A stretch of 55,806 nt of DNA. It comes from Streptomyces turgidiscabies Car8. GTDB taxonomy: Bacteria > Actinomycetota > Actinomycetes > Streptomycetales > Streptomycetaceae. Shown here in pieces: positions 17,568 to 24,942 of this stretch. A program made the position numbers and the translations under genes. The stretch spans positions 1 through 55,806 of the forward strand of contig NZ_AEJB01000320.1 in assembly GCF_000331005.1 (NCBI RefSeq), read 5' to 3'. The notes beneath the pieces are model-generated. The model saw nothing but the letters and a program-made list of their open reading frames with translations, did not search any database and was not told the DNA's origin. Every line of letters begins with the position of its first letter. Position 1 is the first letter of the stretch.

Positions 17568-17716
17568 GGGCGGCCGGAAACCACGCACCGCTGGGCCGGC
17601 CGTACCGGGCCGCCCGCACCGGGCCGGATTTATTCGGTTGCCGCTCCTTACGTCCGCCCCTCACCATGGGCGCGACACCGGGAGCTGCCCGGTACTCCAC
17701 GAGAGGAGGCACGACC

Positions 17717-17869
17717 GTGACAACGACTGTCCTCGGCCTGCCCGCAGACCGCCTCTGTCTCACCTCATGGAGCACCTCCAGCGATGTCTCACGACGATCT
17801 CTCGCAGCACCCACAGCACCGACAGAACCCGCAACGCACTCAGCACCCTCAACACCCGGCATTTCCTGA
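17717..17869 (+). CDS. Short upstream ORF overlapping the RIO kinase start
   Basis: 50-codon ORF. GTG at 17717 is preceded by GAGAGGAGG, the best ribosome site in this region and better than that of the RIO kinase itself. It overlaps the first 86 bases of the kinase gene in another frame. The product would start MTTTVLGLPADRLCL and end in a Pro/Thr/Ser-rich tail. It may be a leader peptide that couples or attenuates kinase translation. Codon bias is weak, so this could also be chance. Confidence 0.35.
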   Translation: MTTTVLGLPADRLCLTSWSTSSDVSRRSLAAPTAPTEPATHSAPSTPGIS

Positions 17870-18758
17870 CGACTTCAGCACCGGTGCGTACGGTCACGTC
17901 GCGCCGCCGGACGACCTGGGCGACGTCGACCACCGGTTCGTCTTCGACTTCCGTTCCTACGACGACCTCGAGGACGGCCAGCGATGGTCGACCTGGCTCA
18001 GCGTCGAACCCCTCTGCCGAGGACCAGAGCCACTCCCGGACTGGGTGGTGACCTCGCAGGGAGCGGTCGACACCGAGCTCGGCGTCCTCAAGACCGGCAA
18101 AGAGGCCGACGTCCACCTCGTCGAGCGCGCCGACCCGCTCGATCCCGCCGCCGGCGTGGTCATGGCGGCCAAGCGGTACCGCTCTCCCGAGCACCGGTCC
18201 TTCCATCGTGCCGCGTCCTACACCGAGGGCCGCTCGATGAAGCGCTCACGTGACGAGCGGGCCGTCAAGCGCAAGAGCACCTTCGGCCGGCAGGTCGCGG
18301 CCGGCGAGTGGGCGGTGTCCGAGTGGGGCGCGTTGGTGCGGTTCTGGAATCTCGGGCTGCCGGTTCCCTACCCGGTCCAGATCGACGGCACCGAGATCCT
18401 GATGGAGTGGATCACCGTCGTCGACGAGGACGGCGCCGTCCAGACCGCGCCGCGGCTCGCCCAGACCCGTCCCTCCCCCGAACTGCTGGCAGCGTACTTC
18501 GAGCAGCTCACCGAAGCGCTGGCGACGATGGTGCAGCACGGCGTCGTGCACGGCGACCTCTCGGCGTACAACATCCTGGCCGCGGGCGAACGCCTGGTCA
18601 TCATCGACCTGCCGCAGATCGTCGACCTCGTCGGCAACCTCAACGCGATGGGCTTCCTCCAGCGCGACTGCGCCAACATCTGCGGCTGGTTCCGCTCGCG
18701 GGGCCTCGACGTCGACGAGCAAGAGCTGTTCGCGGAGCTCATGGCGCACGCCTTCTGA
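17784..18758 (+). CDS. RIO1-family serine protein kinase
   Basis: 324 aa. RIO core is complete: GVLKTGKEADVHLV glycine-rich segment, AAKRYRSPEHRSF with the ATP lysine, catalytic loop HGDLSAYN (near residue 256) and metal-binding IDLPQIVDL. RIO enzymes are atypical kinases or ATPases best known in ribosome maturation; the role in actinobacteria is unclear. The first 30 residues are a Gln/His/Pro run (repeated QHP) that overlaps the upstream ORF and may not be translated; the next in-frame starts are poor, so I keep ATG 17784. Confidence 0.88.
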   Translation: MSHDDLSQHPQHRQNPQRTQHPQHPAFPDDFSTGAYGHVAPPDDLGDVDHRFVFDFRSYDDLEDGQRWSTWLSVEPLCRGPEPLPDWVVTSQGAVDTELGVLKTGKEADVHLVERADPLDPAAGVVMAAKRYRSPEHRSFHRAASYTEGRSMKRSRDERAVKRKSTFGRQVAAGEWAVSEWGALVRFWNLGLPVPYPVQIDGTEILMEWITVVDEDGAVQTAPRLAQTRPSPELLAAYFEQLTEALATMVQHGVVHGDLSAYNILAAGERLVIIDLPQIVDLVGNLNAMGFLQRDCANICGWFRSRGLDVDEQELFAELMAHAF

Positions 18759-18904
18759 ACCGGGCGGCCGTCGCTGGGTTGCGCTCGTGAGGCGCGACCC
18801 GGCAGCGGTCCGGCCGGGCCTTCGCCATCCCCAGACAACAGCGTCGGCCTCCAGGACCACAGCCGAAGCCGAATCCTGGAAGCCGACGTCACGCGGGACA
18901 ACGA

Positions 18905-18938
18905 ACAGGGCCCGTCCGCTTTCACGGACGGGCCCTGT
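18905..18938 (-). terminator. Terminator hairpin directly after the tRNA-Gly-like gene
   Basis: Perfect 14-bp stem ACAGGGCCCGTCCG / CGGACGGGCCCTGT with a 6-base loop. On the minus strand it begins 5 bases after the tRNA 3' end and is followed by TTCGTTGT, so it fits the end of that short transcript. It could also serve the RIO kinase on the plus strand, whose stop is at 18758. Confidence 0.8.
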
Positions 18939-18943
18939 GATCG

Positions 18944-19013
18944 AGCGCCGGGCAGGCCTTGCACCTGCATTTCCCCGCAGGAAGCGGGGCGTCTTTCCTT
19001 GGACCACCAACGC
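18944..19013 (-). tRNA. tRNA-Gly(UCC)-like gene with non-standard T-loop and anticodon loop
   Basis: 70 nt from 19013 to 18944 fold into a full cloverleaf. Acceptor GCGTTGG/CCGGCGC (two G-U pairs); D-arm GTC/GAC with A14, A15, G18, G19, A21; anticodon arm CCCCG/CGGGG with loop CTTCCTG, U33 and anticodon UCC; 4-base variable loop; T-arm GCAGG/CCTGC with loop TGCAAGG. Bacterial glycine identity elements are present: G1-C72, C2-G71, G3-C70, C35, C36 and U73. CCA is not encoded. Deviations: G at 55 instead of U, and U at 37 instead of a purine. It has its own promoter and terminator. It may be a translational tRNA, a degenerate copy, or a glycine donor for FemX. Confidence 0.7.
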
Positions 19014-19054
19014 AGCACCAGCCACCCGAAGTTGCGGCGACCAGCTCAAGATCA

Positions 19055-19083
19055 AGTCTAGCGTACGCGGCCGGCTCCGTTAA
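19055..19083 (-). promoter_or_regulatory. Promoter of the tRNA-Gly-like gene
   Basis: On the minus strand TTAACG (19078-19083) and TAGACT (19055-19060) are spaced by 17 bp, close to the Streptomyces housekeeping sigma consensus. Transcription would begin near 19047, giving a leader of about 34 nt before the tRNA-like 5' end. Confidence 0.6.
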
Positions 19084-19189
19084 CCGTTCACCGGAGCAGG
19101 ACAAGTCGGCCGTCGCGGCGCCGTTGTCAGACCCGCCCTCTAGGTTTACGCCGTCCTCGCCAGGAGGGCACGGAGGAGAGGGGCGCGCG

Positions 19190-19657
19190 GTGGGTGCGAG
19201 CGGCTGGGATTACGTCACTAGGTTCGACGGGAGTGTTGAACGGGCCCTGGAGAACCTGCACACGCGGGTGTTCCAGCAGGACTACGGCGACGACGACACG
19301 TACGAGACCCTCGAAGACCTCTACACCGACGAGGAGTTGATGGAGGAGGGCACCCACTCGATCCTCGACATCGAACGCGTGGTGCACATCCCGGATACCC
19401 CGTCCCCGTACAACAAGGTGGAGGAAACCGGAATCCTCCGCCCTCTCGCCCCCGACCGCATCGTCCGCCACTTCGGCACCGAACGCCCCACCCCCGAGCA
19501 GTTCCAGACGCTGATCACCGAGGCGAACGACAACGCGAGTGGCCGTGCAGAGACCCTGCTCCACGAGAACCAGGCGCGGTGGACCGGCCTGTACGTCGTC
19601 CTGTACACCGGCGACGAACCGACCCACCTGGGCGTCTTCGGCTGCTCGGGCGACTGA
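19190..19657 (+). CDS. Conserved hypothetical protein
   Basis: 155 aa from GTG 19190, with GGAGGAGAG upstream; the longer open frame runs back through the tRNA-like gene and is not credible. Acidic protein: GSVERALENLHTRVFQQDYGDDD, then EELMEEGTHSILDIERVVHIPD, and the closing segment GLYVVLYTGDEPTHLGVFGCSGD. No family recognised. Stands alone, convergent with the methyltransferase gene. Confidence 0.78.
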   Translation: MGASGWDYVTRFDGSVERALENLHTRVFQQDYGDDDTYETLEDLYTDEELMEEGTHSILDIERVVHIPDTPSPYNKVEETGILRPLAPDRIVRHFGTERPTPEQFQTLITEANDNASGRAETLLHENQARWTGLYVVLYTGDEPTHLGVFGCSGD

Positions 19658-19682
19658 CCCGGCCCGCGCGCAAGGCGGGAAC

Positions 19683-20498
19683 CTATCCGGCGGCGGGCTT
19701 CTCCCACACCGACACGTGCTTCGTGCTCTCGCTCGTGAACGCTTCCCGGGACCACCCCTCCCACCGCTCGCGCAGCCGCATTCCGGCCAGTTGGGCCATC
19801 AGGTCGAGCTCGGACGGCCATACGTACCGGAACGGGATCGACCGGTACGACCCGCGCCCGTCGACCACCTCGACGTAGTTCGAGCTGGTCGCCTGGGTGG
19901 CGACGTCGTACACGTCGAAGGCCCAGCGTGTCGGGCTCGTGTGGAACGGGACGACGTTCTGCCCGGGCGGCAGGCTGCGCAGCCGAGGGACGCCGACCTC
20001 GATGACGAAGGTCCCGCCGGGTGCCAACTGCGCCGCGACATTGCGGAAGCACGCCACCTGGGCCTCCTGCGAGGTCAGGTTCATGATGGTGTTGAAGACG
20101 AGGTAGGCGACGGAGAAGTCCCCGGCCGAGCCCCCGCCCGCTGTACCGGCCCTCGTGGTCGAGAAGTCCCCGATCGTCACCCCGATCGCGTCCCCGCCCG
20201 GCTTGGCCCGCAGCCGGGACACCATCGCCCGGGACATGTCGATCCCGTGCACCTCGACCCCGCGCCGCGCCAACGGCAACGCGATACGCCCGGTCCCGAT
20301 CCCGAGTTCGAGGGCCCGTCCGGCACCGGCCGACCCGGCCAACCCGGCCAGGAAATCGGCCGCCGGTTCGATGGCGGCGGGGGTGAACATGTCGGACGAG
20401 GAGTCGTCGTACTGCGCGGCCACGGGTTCCCCGAAGTAGCCGTCTTCGTCGTTGTCTGCGGCTCGGCCTTGGTGGGGTTCGGCGTCTGAGGCAGTCAT
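19683..20498 (-). CDS. Class I SAM-dependent methyltransferase
   Basis: 271 aa from ATG 20498; a GTG at 20546 would add 16 residues and neither start has a strong ribosome site. Motif I is ALELGIGTGRIALPLA, followed by the acidic strand end GVEVHGIDMS and motif post-I/II IGDFS. The pattern DGYFGEPVAAQYDDSSSDMF at the N-terminus is typical of Streptomyces Methyltransf_25 proteins. The acceptor substrate is unknown; it has no pathway neighbours. Confidence 0.88.
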   Translation of the reverse strand: MTASDAEPHQGRAADNDEDGYFGEPVAAQYDDSSSDMFTPAAIEPAADFLAGLAGSAGAGRALELGIGTGRIALPLARRGVEVHGIDMSRAMVSRLRAKPGGDAIGVTIGDFSTTRAGTAGGGSAGDFSVAYLVFNTIMNLTSQEAQVACFRNVAAQLAPGGTFVIEVGVPRLRSLPPGQNVVPFHTSPTRWAFDVYDVATQATSSNYVEVVDGRGSYRSIPFRYVWPSELDLMAQLAGMRLRERWEGWSREAFTSESTKHVSVWEKPAAG

Positions 20499-20641
20499 CG
20501 GGGGACCGTACTGCGGGGGGAGTCGGCGGTGCATCCGAATTTCCACATGTCCACCGTCGGTAGCCGCCCCCTCAGTTCCCCGGTTCCCGTCTCATCCCCG
20601 TACCCGGTCCGCGCTCGCAGCAAGGCGCATAGCCTGCCCCC

Positions 20642-21670
20642 ATGAGCTCAAGTGAGGGAACCGAGGGCGTCGGTGCGGATCTCGACAGTCAGGGCTGGAG
20701 TGCCACGCGCTCCTGGGTGGAGAAGGGGCTGTCCGAGGCGGAGCGCATCGTAGGCGTGGAGCGGTTGCGCGGGGGCTGGACCTCGGAGATGCGCCGTCTG
20801 GACCTCTGTGGGCCGGAGGGTCGGCAGCGCTCACTGGTCCTGCGGTCCTTCGTCAAGCCGTTCTTCGTTCAACACGCGGAGGGTCTACTGACCCGGGAGG
20901 CGACGATCCTGAGCCTGCTCGGCGACACGGATGTGCCCGCGGCCAGGCTCGAGGCGGTGGATGCGACGGCGGAGTACTGCGACCACCCGTCCCTGCTGAT
21001 GACCCTGCTGCCGGGGACCGTGCGCCTGAGCGATCAAGGTGCCGACGACCGCGCCGACCTGCTCGCCCGGCAACTGGTGCGCATCCACCAGCTGCCGGTG
21101 ACCGCCGGGCAGCGCCCTCGCACCTACCAGGCCTGGACCTCTCCCGAGCGAGTGACCCTGCCCGCCGGCAGCGAGCATCCTGAGCTCTGGCAGCGGGCTG
21201 TCGACGTCATCCGCCGGGAGCCCCCGGCCTATCAGGGCCGCTTCCTGCACCGGGACTTCCATCCCGGCAACGTCCTCTTCACAGGGGCAGGCGCAGGGGC
21301 AGGCGCAGGCGTCGAAGATGATCTTCAGGCCAGTGGTGATCTGCGGATCAGTGGTGTCGTCGACTGGGTGGAGACGTCCTGGGGGCCGGTCGACCTGGAC
21401 GTGGCTCACTGCTCGACGGCCCTCGCCCTTCTGCACGGGATTCCCGCAGGGATGGACTTCGCCGATCGCTACGTCGCAGCGGGAGGAACCCTGGCCGACG
21501 ACGGCCCCGCCCATCTCTACTGGCGGCTGCTCGACGCCTTGGGCTACGCCCCGGACGCGGAGAAGCTCGCCGTCCCGTGGCGTGAACTGGGCCGGGTCGA
21601 TCTGACGGCCGGTGTCCTGGCCCAAAGACTGGAGGGATACATCGGATCCCTTCTCGGTCGCTACGCCTGA
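20642..21670 (+). CDS. Aminoglycoside phosphotransferase-family kinase
   Basis: 342 aa APH fold. Catalytic loop FLHRDFHPGNVLF (about 200-212) and metal-binding VVDWVETSWGPVDLD are intact. N-terminal lobe contains LVLRSFVKPFF with a possible ATP lysine. Between the two motifs sits an inserted (GA)4-type run followed by VEDDLQASGDLR, encoded by a small GGGGCAGGCGCA-type tandem repeat at 21286-21312. Not close enough to call a resistance gene; many Streptomyces family members act on unknown small molecules. Confidence 0.87.
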   Translation: MSSSEGTEGVGADLDSQGWSATRSWVEKGLSEAERIVGVERLRGGWTSEMRRLDLCGPEGRQRSLVLRSFVKPFFVQHAEGLLTREATILSLLGDTDVPAARLEAVDATAEYCDHPSLLMTLLPGTVRLSDQGADDRADLLARQLVRIHQLPVTAGQRPRTYQAWTSPERVTLPAGSEHPELWQRAVDVIRREPPAYQGRFLHRDFHPGNVLFTGAGAGAGAGVEDDLQASGDLRISGVVDWVETSWGPVDLDVAHCSTALALLHGIPAGMDFADRYVAAGGTLADDGPAHLYWRLLDALGYAPDAEKLAVPWRELGRVDLTAGVLAQRLEGYIGSLLGRYA

Positions 21671-21750
21671 ACAGGCGCCGGGATGCCGGGATGCCGGTGC
21701 GCCCGGTACGCCCGGGAACACGAAACGTCTCACCCCATGGAGGATCACCC

Positions 21751-22164
21751 GTGTCCGACGCCAAGGCCGAACTCGACCAACTGATGCGCGCCTTCCTCGG
21801 TGCGTTCACCAACACCGGCGGCAGTCGGCCGAACGTCGGGGTCGTCCGGGAGGTGTTCATTCCGCAGGGGATGATCATCAAAAACATCGGAGGTGATCCC
21901 GTGATCTACGACCTCAATGCGTTCGTCGAGCCCCGGGAGAAGATCCTCACCGACGGGACGCTGACGGAGTTCTCCGAATGGGAAGTCGCCGAGCGGACCG
22001 ACATCTTCGGATCGATCGCGCACCGGTTCAGCGAGTACCGCAAGTCCGGCTTCCTCGACGGCGAGTGGTTCGAGGGCGCCGGCCGCAAGACCACCCAGTT
22101 CGTCCTGACGCCTGTCGGCTGGCGGATGAGCTCGATGGCCTGGGACGACGAGGACGACGAGTAG
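21751..22164 (+). CDS. Conserved hypothetical protein (possibly NTF2-like)
   Basis: 137 aa, GTG at 21751 after GGAGG. The sequence SRPNVGVVREVFIPQGMIIKN, VIYDLNAFVEPREKIL, then FSEWEVAERTDIFGSIAHRFSEY and TTQFVLTPVGWRMSSMAW suggests the cone-shaped SnoaL/NTF2-like or DUF4440 fold. No catalytic residues can be named. Ends 127 bp before the acyl-CoA operon but lies upstream of that operon's operator, so is probably separate. Confidence 0.75.
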   Translation: MSDAKAELDQLMRAFLGAFTNTGGSRPNVGVVREVFIPQGMIIKNIGGDPVIYDLNAFVEPREKILTDGTLTEFSEWEVAERTDIFGSIAHRFSEYRKSGFLDGEWFEGAGRKTTQFVLTPVGWRMSSMAWDDEDDE

Positions 22165-22185
22165 GGGTCCAACCCCGAGATTAAT

Positions 22186-22199
22186 GCAAGCATGCTTGC
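22186..22199. promoter_or_regulatory. Palindromic operator candidate upstream of the acyl-CoA operon
   Basis: Perfect 14-bp palindrome GCAAGCATGCTTGC lies 93 bp before the GTG of the first operon gene, within an AT-richer stretch (TTAATGCAAG...CTTGTTTCTTG). Palindromes of this size are typical TetR sites. The operon ends with its own TetR gene at 32072, the obvious candidate ligand. Binding is inference. Confidence 0.6.
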
Positions 22200-22291
22200 T
22201 TGTTTCTTGCGTCGCTGTCATCCTTCGTTCGAGAGCGGACCGCACCACGCCCCACCGTCCGGCACCCCGCCCCACCCGAAGGGAAGCGCCC

Positions 22292-23110
22292 GTGTCCGAC
22301 CCCTCGGCCGATACGTGGGCCGTCATCGACGACCTGCGCCAGGAAGGTGCTCAACTCGACGACCTGGTTGCCGAGTTGAGCAGCGAGCAGTGGGCCCTCG
22401 ACACTCCCGCCCCTGGCTGGACCGTCGCCCATCAGATCGCGCATCTCGCCTGGACCGACCACTCCTCCGTGCTGGCGGTGACCGACCGGGCCGCCTTCGA
22501 CCGTGAGGTGGAGAAGGCGCTGATCTCGCCCGGGGACTTCGTGGACAACGGTGCCGAGGAGGGGGCGGGGGAGCCGCCCGCGCGGTTGCTCGCGGACTGG
22601 CGGGCCGGGCGCGAGGCACTGGCGGACGCCCTGCGCGCGGCACCCGCCGGGGCACGGTTTCCCTGGTACGGGCCGCCGATGTCCGCCGCTTCCATGGCGA
22701 CCGCCCGGCTGATGGAGACCTGGGCCCACGGCCTGGACGTGGCTGACGCACTGAGCGTGCCCCGGATCGCCCCCACCGCCCGGCTCCGGCACATCGCCCG
22801 GCTCGGTGTCCGCACCCGCGACTTCGCGTTCGGTGTGCACGGGATGACCCCACCGTTCGACGAGTTCCGCGTGGAACTCGTAGGACCCACAGGGGAGTTG
22901 TGGACGTACGGTCCGGAGGACCCGAAGCACGCGGTCGGCCTGGTCACCGGCACCGCCCTCGACTTCTGCCTCCTCGTCACCCAGCGCGCCCATCGCGCCG
23001 ACCTCGCCCTGCACGCCGAAGGCGCCGACGCCGACCAGTGGCTCGACATCGCCCAGGCCTTCGCGGGCCCGCCGGGCGACGGACGGGCACCCGGCGGAGC
23101 ATCGCAGTGA
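22292..23110 (+). CDS. TIGR03084-family metal-binding protein (DinB/MDMPI fold)
   Basis: 272 aa, GTG start with GAAGGGA. The first half is the mycothiol-dependent maleylpyruvate isomerase/DinB four-helix domain: a long helix IDDLRQEGAQLDDLVAELS, then GWTVAHQIAHLAWTDH with the metal His residues and a later METWAHGLDVADAL His. The C-terminal domain (FGVHGMTPPFDEFRVELVGP) is characteristic of TIGR03084. These proteins are found with DUF1446 and acyl-CoA carboxylase genes; the reaction is undefined. First gene of the operon; its stop overlaps the next start (GTGA). Confidence 0.88.
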   Translation: MSDPSADTWAVIDDLRQEGAQLDDLVAELSSEQWALDTPAPGWTVAHQIAHLAWTDHSSVLAVTDRAAFDREVEKALISPGDFVDNGAEEGAGEPPARLLADWRAGREALADALRAAPAGARFPWYGPPMSAASMATARLMETWAHGLDVADALSVPRIAPTARLRHIARLGVRTRDFAFGVHGMTPPFDEFRVELVGPTGELWTYGPEDPKHAVGLVTGTALDFCLLVTQRAHRADLALHAEGADADQWLDIAQAFAGPPGDGRAPGGASQ

Positions 23111-24942
23111 CAGCCCCCCAGGGACACCCGGCCCCCCTCCGGATAGGCAACGCCTCCGGCTTCTACGGCGACCGTTTCGGCGCCATGCGCGAGATGCTCA
23201 CCGGCGGTCGGCTCGATGTCCTCACCGGTGACTACCTCGCCGAGCTGACCATGCTCATCCTCGGCCGCGACCGCCTCAAGGACCCGAAGGACCCGTCGGC
23301 CGGGTATGCCCGCACGTTCCTACGGCAGTTGGAGGAGTGCCTCGGGCTCGCCCATGAGCGTGGAGTGCGGATCGTCGCCAACGCCGGTGGCCTGAACCCG
23401 GCGGGCCTCGCCGGGAACGTCCGGAAACTGGCCGACCGGCTCGGCGTCCCCGTCCGCGTCGCCCACGTCGAGGGCGACGACCTGACCGCCGACCACCCCA
23501 ACAGCCTTGCCGCGCACGCCTACTTGGGTGCCTTCGGCATCGCCGCCTGTCTGCGCGAAGGTGCGGACATCGTCGTCACGGGCCGCGTCACCGACGCCGC
23601 CCTCGTCGTCGGGCCCGCCGTCGCCCACTTCGGCTGGGGGCCGGAGGACCATGATCAGCTCGCGGGTGCCGTCGTCGCCGGGCACGTACTGGAGTGCGGT
23701 ACGCAGGCCACCGGCGGCAACTACGCCTTCTTCACCGAGCACATGAGCACCGAGCGCGGGAACGCCAAGAACCCGAACATCAAGAACCCGAACATCAAGA
23801 ACCCGAACATCAAGAACGCGAATGCCAAGGTCACGAACGCCGAGCACGCCCCCCGCGACCCCCGCATCCTCCGTCACCCCGGTTTCCCCCTCGCCGAGAT
23901 CCACTCCGACGGCACCAGCGTCATCACCAAGCACCCCGGCACCGGTGGCATCGTCGACGTCGGCACGGTCACCGCTCAACTCCTGTACGAGACACAGGGT
24001 GCCCGGTACGCCGGCCCCGACGTCACCGCCCGCCTCGACACGGTCCGCCTCGCCCAGGACGGGCCCGACCGGGTACGTATCCACGGCGTACGGGGGGAAG
24101 CGCCCCCGCCCACTCTCAAAGTGGGCCTCAACCGGCTCGGCGGTTTCCGTAACGAGGTCACCTTCGTGCTCACCGGGCTCGACGTCGAGCACAAGGCCGC
24201 ACTCGTCCGGGACCAGCTGGAAACCGCGCTCTATGCCGTCAAGTCCCGTCCTGCCGAGGTGAGTTGGACCATCGCTCGCACCGATCACCCCGACGCGCCC
24301 ACCGAGGAGACGGCCAGCGCGCTGCTCCGGCTCGTCGTCCGCGACCCCGACCAGAACGCCGTGGGCCGCACGCTCAGCGGCGCCGCCGTCGAACTCGCCC
24401 TCGCCAGCTACCCGGGGTTCCATGTCCTGGCGCCCCCCGGAAAGGGTGCCCCCTACGGGGTGTTCGAGGCGGAGTACGTCCCCCAGGGCGCCGTGAGCCA
24501 CGTCGCCGTACTCGACGACGGACGCCGGATCCCCGTACCCCCGCCGCACGCCACCCTCGTACCGGAAGAACTGCGGGAGCCCTCCCTGCCCGATGCCCTC
24601 CCGCCCGGCCCTGCCCGCCGTGCTCCCCTCGGCCTGCTCGCCGGGGCCCGCAGCGGGGACAAGGGCGGCAACGCCAATGTCGGTGTCTGGGTGCGTACGG
24701 ACGAGGCCTGGCGCTGGCTCGCGCACACCCTCACCACCGACCTCTTCCGCGAACTGCTGCCGGAGACCGCCGAGTTGAACGTCGTACGACATACCCTTCC
24801 GCACCTCCGCGCCCTCAACTTCACCGTCGAGGGCATCCTCGGCGAGGGCGTCGCCGCGCAGCACCGGTTCGATCCGCAGGCAAAGGCGCTCGGCGAGTGG
24901 CTGCGCTCCCGGCACCTCGACATACCGGAGGCGATGCTGTGA
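23107..24942 (+). CDS. Acyclic terpene utilisation AtuA-like protein (DUF1446 plus AtuA C-terminal domain)
   Basis: 611 aa. N-terminal DUF1446 region: LRIGNASGFYGDRFGAM, NAGGLNP, VTGRVTDAALVVGP, and GGNYAFFTE. The C-terminal AtuA-like domain is fused on the same chain: LGLLAGARSGDKGGNANVGVWV and HLRALNFTVEG. AtuA belongs to citronellol/geraniol catabolism in pseudomonads, where it is linked to geranyl-CoA carboxylase; the biochemical role is still uncertain. A tandem 15-bp repeat inserts a KNPNI run into the middle of the DUF1446 domain. GTG starts overlap at both ends of the gene. Confidence 0.9.
   Translation: MTAPQGHPAPLRIGNASGFYGDRFGAMREMLTGGRLDVLTGDYLAELTMLILGRDRLKDPKDPSAGYARTFLRQLEECLGLAHERGVRIVANAGGLNPAGLAGNVRKLADRLGVPVRVAHVEGDDLTADHPNSLAAHAYLGAFGIAACLREGADIVVTGRVTDAALVVGPAVAHFGWGPEDHDQLAGAVVAGHVLECGTQATGGNYAFFTEHMSTERGNAKNPNIKNPNIKNPNIKNANAKVTNAEHAPRDPRILRHPGFPLAEIHSDGTSVITKHPGTGGIVDVGTVTAQLLYETQGARYAGPDVTARLDTVRLAQDGPDRVRIHGVRGEAPPPTLKVGLNRLGGFRNEVTFVLTGLDVEHKAALVRDQLETALYAVKSRPAEVSWTIARTDHPDAPTEETASALLRLVVRDPDQNAVGRTLSGAAVELALASYPGFHVLAPPGKGAPYGVFEAEYVPQGAVSHVAVLDDGRRIPVPPPHATLVPEELREPSLPDALPPGPARRAPLGLLAGARSGDKGGNANVGVWVRTDEAWRWLAHTLTTDLFRELLPETAELNVVRHTLPHLRALNFTVEGILGEGVAAQHRFDPQAKALGEWLRSRHLDIPEAML
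23767..23841 (+). repeat. In-frame 15-bp tandem repeat (KNPNI) in the AtuA-like gene
   Basis: Three identical copies of AAGAACCCGAACATC at 23767-23811, then two diverged copies to 23841. The unit is five codons, so copy changes keep frame. It sits after FFTEHMSTERG and before HAPRDPRILRHP, at a loop between conserved DUF1446 blocks. Confidence 0.95.

Noticed and set aside
18944..19013. Cobalamin-riboswitch-like segment (GGTGCAA between paired arms)
   Set aside because: The T-loop-like motif is shared with riboswitch L4, but there is no downstream minus-strand gene, no B12-box and the whole element closes as a cloverleaf.
18959..19189. Longer N-terminus for the 19190 hypothetical gene
   Set aside because: It would run through the tRNA-like gene and its promoter; GTG 19190 has a strong ribosome site.
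23767..23841. CRISPR-like repeats
   Set aside because: Contiguous 15-bp units in frame with no spacers.
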